A stretch of 64,000 nucleotides of DNA from Antennarius striatus (taxonomy: Eukaryota; Chordata; Actinopteri; Lophiiformes; Antennariidae): NCBI RefSeq assembly GCF_040054535.1, contig NC_090792.1:9960491-10024490 (forward strand), given 5' to 3'. How positions within the stretch are numbered: the stretch's first letter is position 1; every line of letters starts with the position of its first letter. Under the pieces are notes generated by a model, which saw only the letters and a program-made list of their open reading frames with translations, did not search any database and was not told the origin of the DNA. Positions 30,701-45,700 of this stretch are shown here, piece by piece. The position numbers and the translations under genes are program-made.

Positions 30701-33700
30701 TATATCAAAGCACTAGCTTTGATCTATGGTCTTACTCATGCTGGCCTTCTTCCTTGTCTTTCTAACTTATCTGGTTCCTGAGTGTACAAAAGTTGAAATT
30801 TGACCTTGAACTACTTTTCCCAAGGTCAAGGTTATCATCTTATTTTCATCCCCTTTGCCGCCCGAGTAATATGCTTTTTGTTTCATCTTTCTATCTGCAA
30901 CGGTTGATTACATATTTGGTGGAAATAGTAATGGGCGAATGAACGAACGGACGAACACACGAACACTGACAATTGCAATACATCACCGCTTTGAAGCAGG
31001 ATGTAAATATGTGAGGTTGTGTGTAATTGCAGCAGGAAGCAACAATAAAATACAGACAATAAAAATAGAGCCATGTGTACAACTTAAGGGTTGCTCTGGC
31101 AGAGTACAGCAGTAAAGGGGAAACAATCACAGCATAATTAGCGTGCAAAATGACACAGCAGTCATTAAATTACATCACTGCATAGACCCAAACCTCATTC
31201 ATTGCCCTTCAGTGTTTGATGCAGTAGCTGTCTTTTCCACCTCAGGAGCTTTACGTATAACCAGGAATTACATTTGTAGAGATGCCCATGTAGATTTTTA
31301 TTATATAGTGGAATTTATCAGGTGTTAAAAATAGAATGGAGGTGTAGGAAAATGAAAAAATTCTGATTATGTAAGTATAAATTAAAGAAACAGAGCCATT
31401 AAAAGAGGAAGGGAAGGTGGTGTGAGGAAGGAAAAATATTTTTATGCAGAGGAGGTGGAGAGAGGACACTTAACTGGGGTGACAGAGAGGCTGAAACTGA
31501 GGGCTTTAGCAGTAAAAACACAGAGTAAATCGCAGACTGGATTTTGTTTGCCTAGCTGCGGGCACTGCCAGACATCTGTCAGTGCGGACAGTCGCTTTGT
31601 CTCTTCAATCATTCAGCATCTCCCAGGTCTCCATGATAAGCCCTGACAAGGGAATGGAGCTGTTTTCCCTATCACACCAGCAATTAGGCTTATCCACGAT
31701 TCGGCTAATTGGGCTCAAACCACTGAACCACCTTCAATTGACTGAAGCAAATACTGGAAAGTTAGCGCTGGTGTTGCCAGTTTTATGTGACTCCCACTGC
31801 ACCAGGGTTGTACTGTAGGCCCGTTTGCTCCGCCTGTGTGGATATGCAGTTGTAAAATATTTACCTTTATAAAGTTATACCTCATTTAATGGCTTCCTCT
31901 AAGTTACTTAATCTACATGACAGATTTACACAAAAAAGAATAGGTTCACTCACAAATAGAAATCCTCTTTAGAGATGTTTTCTTTGGAAGCCAGGACATA
32001 ATGAGACTTTTATCATGGACATCAATGTTTTGACTTTCTGACAAATCAATTGTAAAGAACTCCAAATTACTATTAAATTTAAATCCCATATTTTCCATCT
32101 TCATTCTGCTTTTCAGCTCTTAGTGTTTCTGGAATACTCACTTTAGGAGTTCAGGTTCCCAAACAAATTAGATGGGTGTAAGGTCGTAGAGAGGGGATGT
32201 GGAAAGTAACACCAGTTCAAGTTCTAATGCAATAGGGTTGCTTACAGATTGGAAGCTCCTAGCATGTTAGCCTACACATAACCCACACCAAATGTAGTTC
32301 ATTGGCCATTGGAGTATTCAAATCTAATTATCAGCAATAAGAGTTTTACAGGGGACCTCAGAGAACACTATAGGAGAGTGAGAAAATTTGTTTGCCTATA
32401 GGGACCTCCTCACAGAGGGGAGCTGACCCAGCGACCTTCTCAGACATCTCTTGTGACTGCTCAATTGTCTCACCTGGCCCTGCACTGATAATAAAGCCTT
32501 GCTGGCCTCAAAAGGACCCGGCAGTACAGTGGCCAGAGCTCTCCAACAATAACAAGCTGTTTGCTCAAGGCTGGGACTAAGACAAAATATTATGATTTTC
32601 TCCTAATTAATGTATTATGAAAAATCTTTTTACAGGGGCCAGTGATATCAAAAGATCAGAAATAACACAGTGGATGTGTTTAAACAATATTGGGGATATG
32701 CAGAGGCTGCTGGGTAGAGGAGCTGATATATCATGAGTGGAAACGCTGACTGCAGAGAGAGGGCAGAAGGTGGTGCACAGCCCGCCAGCAAAGTCCTGTG
32801 ACACAGTCAGTGAAATCTAGTGTCTTGGTACACTGTACAGGGAAGCATCATATGAAGCCACTTGGTATTTATTATCACTTGAGTTTGACATGCAACTTGT
32901 TGTTATGGTAACTTGATTATTTTGGGTGATGCCAAGAGTGACCAGCAGTTTAGTCTAGATAATTAAATTCTAATACAGGAAGCATTTATAGCTTAAGAGT
33001 TGAGGCACAGCTTTTTTTCCATGTGGTGGTTAAAAAAAACAAAACTTGAGGAGTTTGGGCAGTGATGGTGTTCACGATGTGCGATCATGGGGTGTGGGTT
33101 GCCTTACCCACACATCTGTCATTGACAGGCCTAAACCCTGGGTCGCAATCCTGGCAGTGGAAGGAACCCAGAGTGTTGACGCAGACACCTTTGGGACAGG
33201 AACTGGGATCTCTGCACTCATCTTCATCTGGTCGAGGAGAAGGTGGGACATGAAAACAATCATTGAAATTAAATGAGACTCTGTTGAAAGTTCACTCAGT
33301 CAGTTATTACAGTGTACAGTGTCTTATTTACACTCTTTTTCCATAGTTTAGTCTCATACCATTCTGTCATTCACACATCTCGTGTTCTTTTTTACTTTGC
33401 TACTGCCATTGTCCAGGGCTATCAATCAACATATCAACTGTTCTCATTGGCCAGTACCCTATCTAATATCACTGTCACTTTCATTAGGCATTCATGTTAA
33501 CCAGTTATCTTGCACAGTAGTTAATTAATTCAAACTGTCCTTATTCTAGCAGTCTCTCAATGCCTAGGTTTTTTTTTTACAAATCTACTAACTTCATCAT
33601 TTCAACAGCGTCATCTCTTGACAGTATCATCAGCCACCATCACCACCACTCTAGACTCACACAGATGCTCAGCCTTGACCCAGTTAAGTCTAAATGCCAT

Positions 33701-36700
33701 ATAATTTCTGACGGACTAATTATCACAGTCTGCAAAAAAAGTTATCTTTTCTTCATTTTTTGTCTCTACTGATTAAATTGTTGAGGTCCCACCTTAAAAA
33801 CCTACAAACAGATTTAACTGAGTAAAAAACTTTTTTCTTGGCTCAAACTACAGGAAAACACTTTACATGTGTTTTGTTACCTGGCTACACGTTGACTCAT
33901 GACAGTAAACAAATAAGCTTTGATATGATTGTTCTGTTATACAACATTTATTATGTGCATTCAGGTGCTTGTGTTATGTGTGTTACCTTCACATAGGCCT
34001 CTCCAAGACTCGCTGTAGCCACTGTTACATTCACATGTGTACGATCCGTCTGTGTTGCTGCATTTGCCATTCTGGCACTTGTTGGGCATGCTGCACTCAT
34101 CAATGTCTGCCAATTTGAAAGAAACCAAGGAGAGAGAAAAAGAAAGTAGCTATTGTCTTTCACAGAATTAATTCAGACAGGATGCTTTTTGAATGAATAA
34201 CGTTGACAGAGTCAGTGTTGGAGAGCTAATGGCAACCTTGTGTGGCTTTCCTCCACTGGAAACACTGTGTCTCCTGCTGTCTTTTGACATTGTGTCTCAC
34301 CTTGACAAAACTTCCTGTTCTGGGTGATCACTTGGCTGTAACCACTGAGGCACTGACAGGTGTAGGATCCATAGCTGTTTATACAGCGGCCCTTTCCTTC
34401 ACATGGGTTCTCCAAACACTCATCCACATCTACAAAAGGAGACAGAAAAAGACAGCATAGGCAGAAGTCAGAGAAGGAGAGTGGAAGAGACTGAATGTGA
34501 CATAATATAACAGCTCTGTTTCGCCAGCATAGATTATTCCCTTTCCAAGTCATGACTTTGGAGCTCCTCTAAGGCACATGCATTCCTCAGTGATGGCTGG
34601 AGACCAACCGAGGCAGAGCAGAAGCCTCAGCCAAAGCCTTCATCGGGAGGTAAGGGATCACAGCACAGTGGCAGCTCTTTGGATGGCCAAAAAAGTGTTG
34701 TCAGGCATCACGGAACAGGTCAACATTAAGTAACGGATCCCTTTCATTTTGGCTTGTTTCATTTCTCAAGCCTTCAGTGCCGTGTAATGTTTGGTGCGTG
34801 CATTCGTTTGAACAGAAATAGTGACAGACAGCTGCTGGGGCCTCTGTGTGTTTGTGTAACACCACCACACACACCCCGCCCTTCTTTGAGCATCCCACTG
34901 CATGACTCCATCTCACCATCGTCACTTACCAATGCAGTTGGTCTGCAGTGCGCTGAGCTTGAATCCTGGCTCGCAGTGGCAGGTGTAACCAGTCTGTACA
35001 GGAATGCATTTCCCACGGCCACAAATGGCGGGAGCAGTGGCACACTTGTTGATACCTATGAAAAGCCATAGATGTGCAACGTCATTACTCAGGGGGCAGA
35101 CAAAGTATATTTCTGACCTAGGGTTACACAACATTAAAGACACTGTACAAATAAAAAAAGACAACATTCCATTGACAGATGTTGTTTTCCATGGTAACCC
35201 ATCTTGCTGTTTTATAGGTTGGGTCTTGGATGAGAGGACAGTTTTTACAGCAGTGTAGTGTTCTAACAGGTGGCTTGGAGCTCTTACAAAAGGGTTGCAA
35301 GGAAACCAGCTACGCACAGTAGAGTCTGATACTACTGTTGTTGGTGTCTTTTCCCTGTCCAAATAGATTTTGGTAAAACAGAGAAATTGAACTGGTCACT
35401 TTACAGGATTACCGTTAATTCACCTTACTTCACTTCTCACCCTTTTGTTCTTTCTCTCACTCTCGCTGCCAGCCGGACTGACTATGACTGAGACTTGCAC
35501 TTTCCCTCCATTTTTCATAAACCTGGCCCTCATCCACCCAGAGGATAGCTTCTCCTTCCAAGATGCACACGGATGTTTGGTTTCTCGCCATCTCACCCTC
35601 TGTGCAGCACGAAATCTTCAACCCAAATTGGCTTGGAGAAAAAGGGGTCAAACAAAAGCCTAATGCAACCCCGCTTGGCTTGAACCTGAAAAATCACCTT
35701 ATGAAAAGCACTGCTGTTTGCCAGCAGTTCACCAAGAGTATAAAATACTAAGATTTGAGTTTCTTTCTCCTTCTTTTTGTCAATCGTCAGATACTGCTGA
35801 TATTAGATGTTTCCAGTGAATATATCTTCTTATGCATCTTTTACCTGTGAATGAGTCTGTGTGGGTTGTGTCCTGGGATTCTGGTGTCAGGTTGATGACG
35901 GAGGAGTCTATAAGACAGGATGAGAATGAACCAATAACACTCTGAGACATAGAATGAATTCTCTGTTATCTAAACGAGACACTGCTTGTTTTCCAAACTA
36001 CTTGTGGTTCAGCTGTCACTCAATGGGAAGCTGTATAAAAATGATTCTATTTTCTCTGGGCGATAAACAGTAAACATTGAACAACATAATTCATGCATGC
36101 TCATTCAATGTAGTCAACTGTCAGATTTAATGTCAATGTTATTCACAGGCATGAAAACAGAATGGAAGGCTGAGCCTACAACCTCTTTGCAGGAGCGAGC
36201 AGTTTATAGGAAACACATCACATGTCTGTGCCTGACTGAAAACTATTGTTTACTCCGTGCTTACTCCGTGCAAACCACAACAGGCATTAAATAAAAGTGC
36301 AGAGTCTGTTACTCAGAATGAACAATTAGAGGTGTATTAACTCTGTGAGTTAAGCCAAAAGAAAAATACCTGGATATTTCAGCGGTGAGTCAGTCACAAC
36401 AGCTGGCTACAAAACAAGTAAACAGCGCTTGTCAAAGAGTTTGGTTAAATTTAATCAACATATTTATGTTCATATATTTTGTCTGCTTTTGCTGTCATAG
36501 TCAGTGCTAATTAGATGAGTATTTCTAGCAAAATGTGGTCTGAATAAGTTATATAATCATAGCAAACCCTCCAGCTGAGATAGCTGGAACGTATCTTTCT
36601 AGGATAAACATTTCAAAGGTATGTGCCAAGAGGTTGACAGGCAGGGAGAACTTACCGGGCTAAGAATTTCCACATCTGCCATGAGACAAAAAGAAGAGGA

Positions 36701-39700
36701 AAAGTTTATCAGTAGCAAAAGCTGACAATCTGTTTGCATTAACAAATACCATTACTGACTACAGACAACAATTCACCATCTCTCTTGGCATTTGAGTTGC
36801 AATCTCTATTTCTAATAAAACAAAGCTTATGTCACGTTTATCCTTTAAGCTACTCAGAAAGGGTTCTGTCAAAGAAGTAGAGCAGACTTCAAGCCAAGGA
36901 GAAATGCAAAGAGACAAGGAAATAAGATATTCCTGATAATGAAGACAAAAATCCCTAAATATTTACAGAAGCATCCTATAATGTAAATCAAAATGTTAGA
37001 GCTTTGCCAATAAAGTATCTTACAAGTATTAAATTGGGACATATTTACAGAAACTTCTGGCGAATTAGATGTATGGCCAGTGGGGTATTTTATGTGCTGT
37101 TGTGATGCTCATAGGAATTTTTTTCTGATGGATGGGGTCATGATTATTATTATTATTATGAACATGTTCATTAGATAAGTCATTTATTTATAAGGATCAA
37201 AACATCCTGTTGATGTTTGACTTCTTGCAAAAAAACTACAACTCTTATCCACTTTCATCCTTTAGGAAAACATATCCTATAGTCGGTCACCCAGCTGCCC
37301 TGCATTGTTTATGCTGTGGGTTGTAGTAAAAATATGCATGAGGTTGCCATGTTTGGATAAGAGCATGGCTTAAGTGCATAAAATGTGCAGACTATCGAGC
37401 TACATTCAACTATTGACCTCTTTGCCATTTACAGCAAATAACCTTTAAGTCCAAATGGCAGCAATTTAATGTTCCAAACATTTTTTGCTCACATTCCGGA
37501 TGTTTAGGTGATCCTCCTGCTGGATGAGATGGTTGGAGAGGTTGCTGTGGAGTTAGAGGGTGCCTTGGTGCTTGAGGTGTCTCGTGGTACTCAGGGTATT
37601 GGGGTACTTGTGGCGTTTGTGGGTAGTTGGGATGATGTGGCCTTAAAGTCAGTGAGGGCTGGGAAGATGGAGGCTGAGGATAAGTGTAGCTCTGCTCCTC
37701 CCATGAGACTCCTGTACTCTGCAGATCATCTTCCTCGAGCTGTCTGAGAGAAATCTGTACATCCGATCTTGAGTAGGTATATCCATGGCCAGCTGGGCAA
37801 ATCTCCTTGAAATGATCTGTGAGTAGGCAAAACACACACAGCAACACATAATGAGCCATAGAAATCATCACCTCTGAATTCTTCTCTCGGGCTAATAAAG
37901 CCAACATAAAACTCTGCCAGAGTCTAATCTTTGTTTCCTGATGTTCAAAGAAAAATGAAAAGCCATCCATGTAATACAGTAATGCTGAGCATGTTGCGCT
38001 ATGAATGATGGGACAGCTGTCACAGACATGGACCAGCAAAGGGATTTGGAAAGATGGATTATATCTACACTCTAAAACAGATAAAGTCATGGCAGTAGGG
38101 GAAGTAGAAGAACATGTAATACTGACTGACCTTTGAACTACTCGGTGTTCAGGCATGTGAGTCAGACACTAATGGAGTATTGGTTAGTTAAATAATAGGC
38201 AAGAGACTACACCTCTTTGTGTTGTACCCAACAAACCTAAGCAATGGTAAATCCATTACAAGAGAAAGGTTCTCTGTCCCCTGCGTGACCTTAAACCACC
38301 AACTCTAAGCCAAAAGGGTCTGGAATAGAGATATGAGTAATGACTGATATGTGGTTTCTGTAAGTGCAGGGAATGTGGATATGATAGGCTACTGGATGAT
38401 GAATTTAAATTGGAAGGAAATAGGTCTATATGTGATCAGGAGCCACATCAGAGGAACCAGAGCAAATATGGAATGAAACTCAAAGGGCTCTTGTTACCCA
38501 GTCACAAATAATAGACCTGGCTGCTTTGTTCAGAACACAGCTCAAACATTTTGTCCAGCCTTACAAAAGCCAGCATCCGAAATAATAAGAGGCTGTGTCT
38601 GTGCTCTCTGTCAGTCCGGATTGAGCAGCGCCATGGAGGTCTGTGATATCTGATCTATGACAATCCCCATGAATCACAGCCCAGCACAGACACTCCATAA
38701 AACCAGTCTGTTTCTTTCAGAGACTTTGAAGATTAAATCTGTATGGAAAAAAGATGACAACTACTTCCCATGTTTCACTTGGCCAACCTATTTATATCTG
38801 CTGACAACCTTCGCCTTTCTATTAGTAAGGTTTCTCCCTGAGGATTGGAGTGATAACCCCACGCTGACTCCCACTGATTTGCAGCCTCCAAAATATGAAA
38901 ACTATTATGTTTTTGGTCATTTTCCACTCCTAACACATTTGGATATTTTGAAATGCTTTGCAAGCCTGACACACATCAGAATAGTAACAGAGTGGTAAAA
39001 ATTCTTTGCTTGCATTTTCATTTTTTTCCTACCATTGCTGGAACTTGCATAAGATGTGCATTTTAACTTCCCAAACACTTTAAATGTGCCAAGCATGTAG
39101 AGTCCTGGCAGTACCTGATCCCGGTAAAGGACAGCGATCGCATCCAGTGCCCCAGGCCTTGCCTACTCGGCTGCAACAACAGATCTGCTTGGTGATGTGT
39201 TGAGCAAGTGGCAGAGAGCAGGAGCCACCGGACACCGATCTGTAGCACAATGCCCTCTGGTCTGACACAGCTTTGTCCGCTGAGGAGAGAAGTTAATACA
39301 TCCCACATATTCAGATGTAATACACAAAAGAAAATGTCTACAGAACCAAAAGATGATTGAGATGAAAGGGGTTGGTAACTTACAGACACAGTGCTTGCTT
39401 TCAGGGTCCAACATATAACCTGGTTTACACGTGCACCTGTAGCTTCCTTTGCTGTTAAGACATTCAGCATTCTTACAGATCCCAGGCAACAGGCACTCGT
39501 TGATGTCTGTGAAATATGCAATATGTCAGTCCTGGAGGATGTAGTACATTTCCTGATAATGGAAATGTTGTGAAGAAACATTTTTCCTTCGACAAGAAAC
39601 TCCCAAGTGAAACCAAACTTAGTGCAAGTATCTATTACACCTTGAAAGGTGAAACAAATATAACTGTAGATCATGATGTCAACCCACCAGCCGCTGTGAG

Positions 39701-42700
39701 GTGATGAAGTATGGAAAACTTCATAAGAAAGCAAGGTGAAGTGATGACATGAGGAAACATTCTATATTTGACAGCTGTAAACCAGAATACACTCATGTAC
39801 TCCACTAAACATTCAGATGTGGGTGGCCACAGCAGAATGCTTTATTATCTTCCTCAGCATCTTTCTTTAACGGTGTTCTGTAAAGGTAGAATCATTCATA
39901 GCCTCCCTCAGTTATTTAAATTTAGATTTTTTTCCCCCTCTGCCGCGCCTGAAACGTGTGCTGCAATGATAGTTCAGGTGAAGGCAAGCTAGCCTGCTAA
40001 TGTGCCAGGAGCGTAGGGGGATATATTTCGGGCACTTAGTCATGCGATCACATGGGGACAAGGCCAAGTTTGTAGTTCTACCACGTTAAACAAAGAGTGC
40101 ATCATTAGGTTTTTTCCAGTTGCCTTGATGACTGGAACCTGACAGCCTGCCACCACAGATTTTCCCGATTCAAATTAATCTGCTCTTGTTTTGTTGATTT
40201 GCTTCCCGCTGGAAAAAGTGAGTTTATAGGGGATTGAAGTTGATAAGTTTTGTGAACTGAAGCAAGTCCAGGGAATGCCTCAGTGTTCTTTGTTTGTTGA
40301 TATTTTTTTCACTGTTGCCCACTGTATTTTTTCCATTTCTCTTTGTACTTCTCCATCTCTCTTGGGAGGAAGTAGTTCTAATGACAGTCAGCCTTGTAAT
40401 AACAAAGCCTCCAGGCTCTGTGTTATGTCACTTAAAACAAGCCTGTGTTTCTGTTAGCAGGAACAACCTGTTTGGATGAGAAAGGATGAGACGCATGTTG
40501 TGAAGACAATGGAGCAGACCACAGGCATGCTTGAGGTGATATTGATGCTGAAAAGACAAAAACAACAATTGTAGTCTGCATAGGTACTGTGGGGACTGGA
40601 CTTAAGTTTAGATTAAGCAGCATGCTACCTGGTCAGAGTTCAAGTCAGTGTTATGCTCAGTCTTCATCACATGGGGTTGTTAATCCCTGGTTCATTTGAC
40701 ATTATTACCATTGTTATAGTCTGCTGGTGGGTTGAACAGGATTACGACTGACTTCTATGACAACTTGTCATGACCAGCATGAAAATCAACATCTGTTTCA
40801 TGTCTTCATCTGGTTTGATCATTGACAAAAAGTTCTTGTGATAAGAACTCATAAGCATCTATCTTTCACAGTGGCTGTTTTCACTGTCTAATAATACAGA
40901 AACACATATGGAGATCTCAACTTGTCAAATAACAGTGTTTCAGTTCTCTTAATGTGTTGGTTGAGCCAATCATTGAAAGAGTTAAAATATCCATCATCTG
41001 TACTTTGAAGGGTATAAGCAATTTGACGTATTCCCAGATTAACACCACCAACATGTGCCTTTCATTTATGAAATTCATGATGCAAAAGGACAATTCATCT
41101 TAGTGTCCAGGAAGCCGCTTTTGAAGTTAAGGCTAAGGTAATCATACCTAAAGCCAACTCACTCAGATGGGCATCACTGGACATCACTGACACAAAGGAT
41201 CATTGTACAAAGAAAGGGTGTAGGGGTGCTAAATTGTAAGTATAAGTTCCACTTGGTTTCCACTAATATGACTGCAAAAAGATCAGACTCAGGGCTGCAC
41301 TTTTGTGACCTGGACACTAATCCAAAAATCATGAGAAATTTCCAGACAAAAGTTTCGGCCTCCTTGGCTGTCGTTGTGAGACCCTGATTTAGAAATAACT
41401 TTTGGAAATGGTGCAGCAGTTGAACAGGACAGAGGCTTTAAGGCAATCCAGTAAATATTGTGGCTAACTGTCAGGTTTGCTTTTTTGGAACTCCAGAAGT
41501 GAGCGACAGAAAACGGAGGAACATCTTGAAACAATCACAGAAGAAATGCATGAATAATACACAGATACGTTTCCACAGTTGTTGGCTAGTTGATACACTA
41601 TTGGAAAATGAGTGTCTCCCTGTCTACAGGTCTTTGCTTTATTAAAATGTATTTCCCAACTCAATTATTACCAGAAAGCATCAAAAGGCCAATAGCAATA
41701 CTGAGATCACAGAACAGGTTGAACTTGCTGAACCTGTGGATGATGCCGATAGTTTTCAAAGCTGCCTGATGGACCGTTATGTTGTTACTCTCCATAGGCT
41801 TCAGTAAGCATTGCCCTTTGGATGATGACACCGTGAATCAAGTCTGACACTCAGCTCAAGCCAGCTGTCAGAAAGGCTACGTTTAGCCATTGAGAGCATC
41901 AAGAACAATTGCATTATTCACAGATTAGGAATTTCTGCTTTGGATTTTATTCAAGGTTTATTTTTTTCATGTCAACAAATTCTTGTGCTGTATACTAACA
42001 AAATCAAAAAAATATATAAATAACCTTAACCTTTTGGAGGAAGCTTGTCAACAGAGTTGACACTGTTGGTGTTTACTGCTCCATGAACTAAAGGCTAGTT
42101 GATAACTAGACACTTCTTGGATGCTGGAATAGAGACAGTACCGTCCATATTCAGGAAAAAAGTTTGTTTTGTTTCCACAGATGGATGGCTGTATGTGTTG
42201 GCTGTTTAGGGAAGCAGTGCAACAAACAAATCTGCTCTTCAAGCCCCCTTCAAAATACTCAGAGAATCATACTGACCACAATCACAGTCTGCTCTACTAC
42301 TCAGAAGCCCAAAGACCAATCACAAGAGCAGCCCCAGGTGCTTGTTGGTTGATGAACTCTGACCCTGAGCCCTGGCTAATTGTACTCCTGACCTGGTTCC
42401 CATAGGGGCCTGCAGTATAAGCAAGGATTACTATTAAAGAGGTCTCCGGGGGATAATGTACCATATGGCCTGTGTGTCTTTATCCCATCTATTTCATGTA
42501 TTTAAGACATGTTATGTTTTTGTTTAGGTAAGATACCTGTTAAAATATGCAGAGATTTAGGTCCTAGAATAACATTCTGAAACACATTTTATCACTTACC
42601 TTGACAGTGTGTACGATTCATCTTTTTAAAGCCTTTGGAACATTCCAGTTGTCCGTTTGAAATCACAGCATACGCTGCAAACAGAAAGAGAAAGCTCAGC

Positions 42701-45700
42701 TTCAGAACAGCAAAATGATCACAGAGTGCCATGCCTCTTTGTCACAAAGCATTGCATTCATCAGAAGGACAAGAATAGTGCAGCTTTTGGAGGGGATCTT
42801 ATAACTTACAGATGTGAACATCTTGGCAAAAGGAAAAAATGAGGGGACCCACAGCTGGGCCTCAAGGGAATGCATAGTGTATGGAAACGGATCCCCATCC
42901 ACCATATTTATAAGACAGCGCTGCCATCCAGCAAAATGTAACAATAACACCGTACGTCATGTGTAATCACATTACCTATAACTCTCTTCAAGCCCTAGGG
43001 ACAGATGAAGGAAGTGCTTACATCATAAATATGTTGAGGAAGCCTTCACGACAGCTCTGACCTTTATCATCAACTACAATGTGAATCTATTTAAACAAGA
43101 TAATTTCACTGTGAGGACTCAAAATGATGATTAATGCAAAACTTGTAGGAAGTTGATTGGCTAGAAACTTCTTCTTGCATGTTTTGCCAAGGCAATAAAA
43201 ATAATTTGGTGTGTGCTTCAGGTGTGTACTTTATAGGCTCTCAGAAGTGCTGCTGTTAAAAACATGGTGCGTCTGTTCAGAACCCCGTGGGGCCATTGTG
43301 ACAGAAGTTTCAAAACATTACATCATTACTTGTTCAGCACTCAGTCAAGCCCAAGCATGCTGCATTAAAAGCATGGAGAGGTCAACATGACCATCATATG
43401 GCAAGAAGCAAGACGGCCAAGTGTGTATGGAGTTCTGCAGGTTTATAAATAGAGAGCTGATGATCATTAGTGCCATGACATAAACAGAGTGCGTCTCTGG
43501 ATAGGAAAGTCCGTGTTTGGGTGAGGACAACTTTACCATTTTGCTACCAAAATTACAATTTTAAATCAGGGAGCCCAATGTAGTAATATGATCTTTTCTA
43601 ATCACGATAACCATGATTCTGATTTAAATATTATGCTCATAACCATACTGGAAAGATTTGTTTTTTTGACCAGAAAAAATAATGTCTTAACAAAGCACTG
43701 GTTTGGTCTGAATGAAACGCAAAGTCAATAAAAGGCTGGAAATAGACGTGATGAAGACAAAAAATTGTAGATTCATTTTCTTGCAGATCTTTTCCTTACG
43801 TATACCACTATGGGGAAAAAAATCTGTGACCAGAAAGATCCACAAAACCTGTGGCTTAAGTCAGCCTGACCACTTTGTTTCAGCTTAGTCCTGAAGTAAA
43901 GGGAAAAAAAATCAGATATTGTGTATATTTATAACAGTATATAAAATTTAAAAATTAAAAATAATTTTTTTAAAAAATTTTGTTGGTCTCCAGAATGTAA
44001 GGGGTGCCAACAAAATCGTTTTCTGTCAATACAAAACCCAGTTATCGGCCAACAGTTTTTCTGATTTTCCCAGGAGTGACTGGAATGTGTGTCCCATGGA
44101 GGCTTTCTGGGAACACAGTCCTGGAAGCTGAGCTATGTTTGGGTCCTGCTGTGACCCAGTGGACCAGGCAGGGTCAAAGTACCTGAGAATCGACAAAGCA
44201 GAAGTGGGTCAGCATGAAGGGGGTAACAGGGAAAAGGGGAACTGTGTCAAAGCAACACCCCTGTTCCCGTCTGCCCACCTCATCTTCATCTGCACCCTCC
44301 TAATCCCCCTTTCAAAGTTTCTGAGTAATGAGATGTTGTGGTAGGGCGGTGGGCATGCACTCCTGCCGCGATGGGATCAGGGAAAATCTGAGCTAAGTGA
44401 CAGCGGGGAGCACATGCCAGGAGAAGCCTGGTGGGGAAGGTCCGGGTGTCTCAATGAAGCTTATTAGCAGAGAGGTGATGACCTCTGCCATCAGCAACAA
44501 CTTGAACATGAATCTGAGAGAAAGCTCACTTCAAGACTTGGTATGTCTAAAAACGGCTGGACTAAGAACGTAAACTAATTATGTAAAACATCCCATACAG
44601 AAATTCAAAAGCAACAAAGAAAAATACGTACATAGCATGAATTTCTGTCTTTAAAGTTAAAAAAATCCCATCGTCCATGGAAGTATAAGTGATGCTATTT
44701 AAACAGACACACACACACAGAAGATACATCTTTTAAAAGCAACTGGAGATCAAATTAGACACTAGTTTGTATAAAAAAAACTCGAGGTTTGAACAACACT
44801 GGAAACACTTCAGATCATTTAAATACCTAATTCAGTAAAATATATAACACAAAGGTCAAGCATACTTTTTACTTTTATATGCAGCAATGCATTAAAGATG
44901 TAAGCTGTGACGTGTAGTTCCGTCAGACATCTAACATTTCAAAAACATTTACTGTTGCTGTGGCAGCAGAACACAAATTGATTTTGGCATCTAGACTCCA
45001 CAAACTCATTATTCTTCACAGGTTTACATGGTTGTGTTGAGGAGTGTTGAGGGAAACTGTTTAACCTCCATCTTGAGGCTATATACGTACGGTAGGTGGA
45101 TGATTCTGTGGTAGTGGGGATGAAGGTGATATGCAGAGGAAGAGATGGGACTTGGATAATATTACCTCTCACTGGCGATTGTGTTGATAATGTTTAATGG
45201 AGATGAGCCTGTCATGTTTGAAGGTGTAGTTTGTTCCATTTATGTTTCCACAAAAACTTTGAATAGTAAAGTCAGTTGTGATGCTAGTTGATTTGCACTC
45301 TGTTTTCTAAATTCTATGTTACTTTACCAGAAAATTAGAACCATGTTTTCTGTGCAAGAAAAACATCAGGATTAAAATACACAGCTTGGCCATGTAATTT
45401 TCATTATTGTACAAAGAATTACTTTATCCTCAGAAGATTCAATAATCTTTTTTCATTTGTGTAGAAAGCAGAATTATGCAGGCAATGGCTTGCAAGAGTG
45501 AGCTCAAGCTGCGCATCATTAGGGTCACCCTTGGTTACAAAGACCCAGACTGGTCTGAGTCCACTGAGGGTACATGCAGAAATTCCAATTGTTGTCTATC
45601 CATTTAACCCTGCACAACAAAAGACTTTGTCACCCCTTATTAATTTATTGTCTGTCTATTGTACATTCCACTGGCAACTCCTCAATAATATTTGCTTGAA

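Larger units (their letters stand above)
28988..33107 (-). other. ltbp2: 4.1-kb ltbp2 intron with transposon
   Basis: Holds the Tc1-like element at 29170-30210 and a perfect-looking hairpin at 30674-30731. No exon recognised. Confidence 0.65.

Noticed and set aside
38657..38998. A 113-residue plus-strand ORF
   Set aside because: Intronic, of ordinary composition, with no similarity or promoter evidence.
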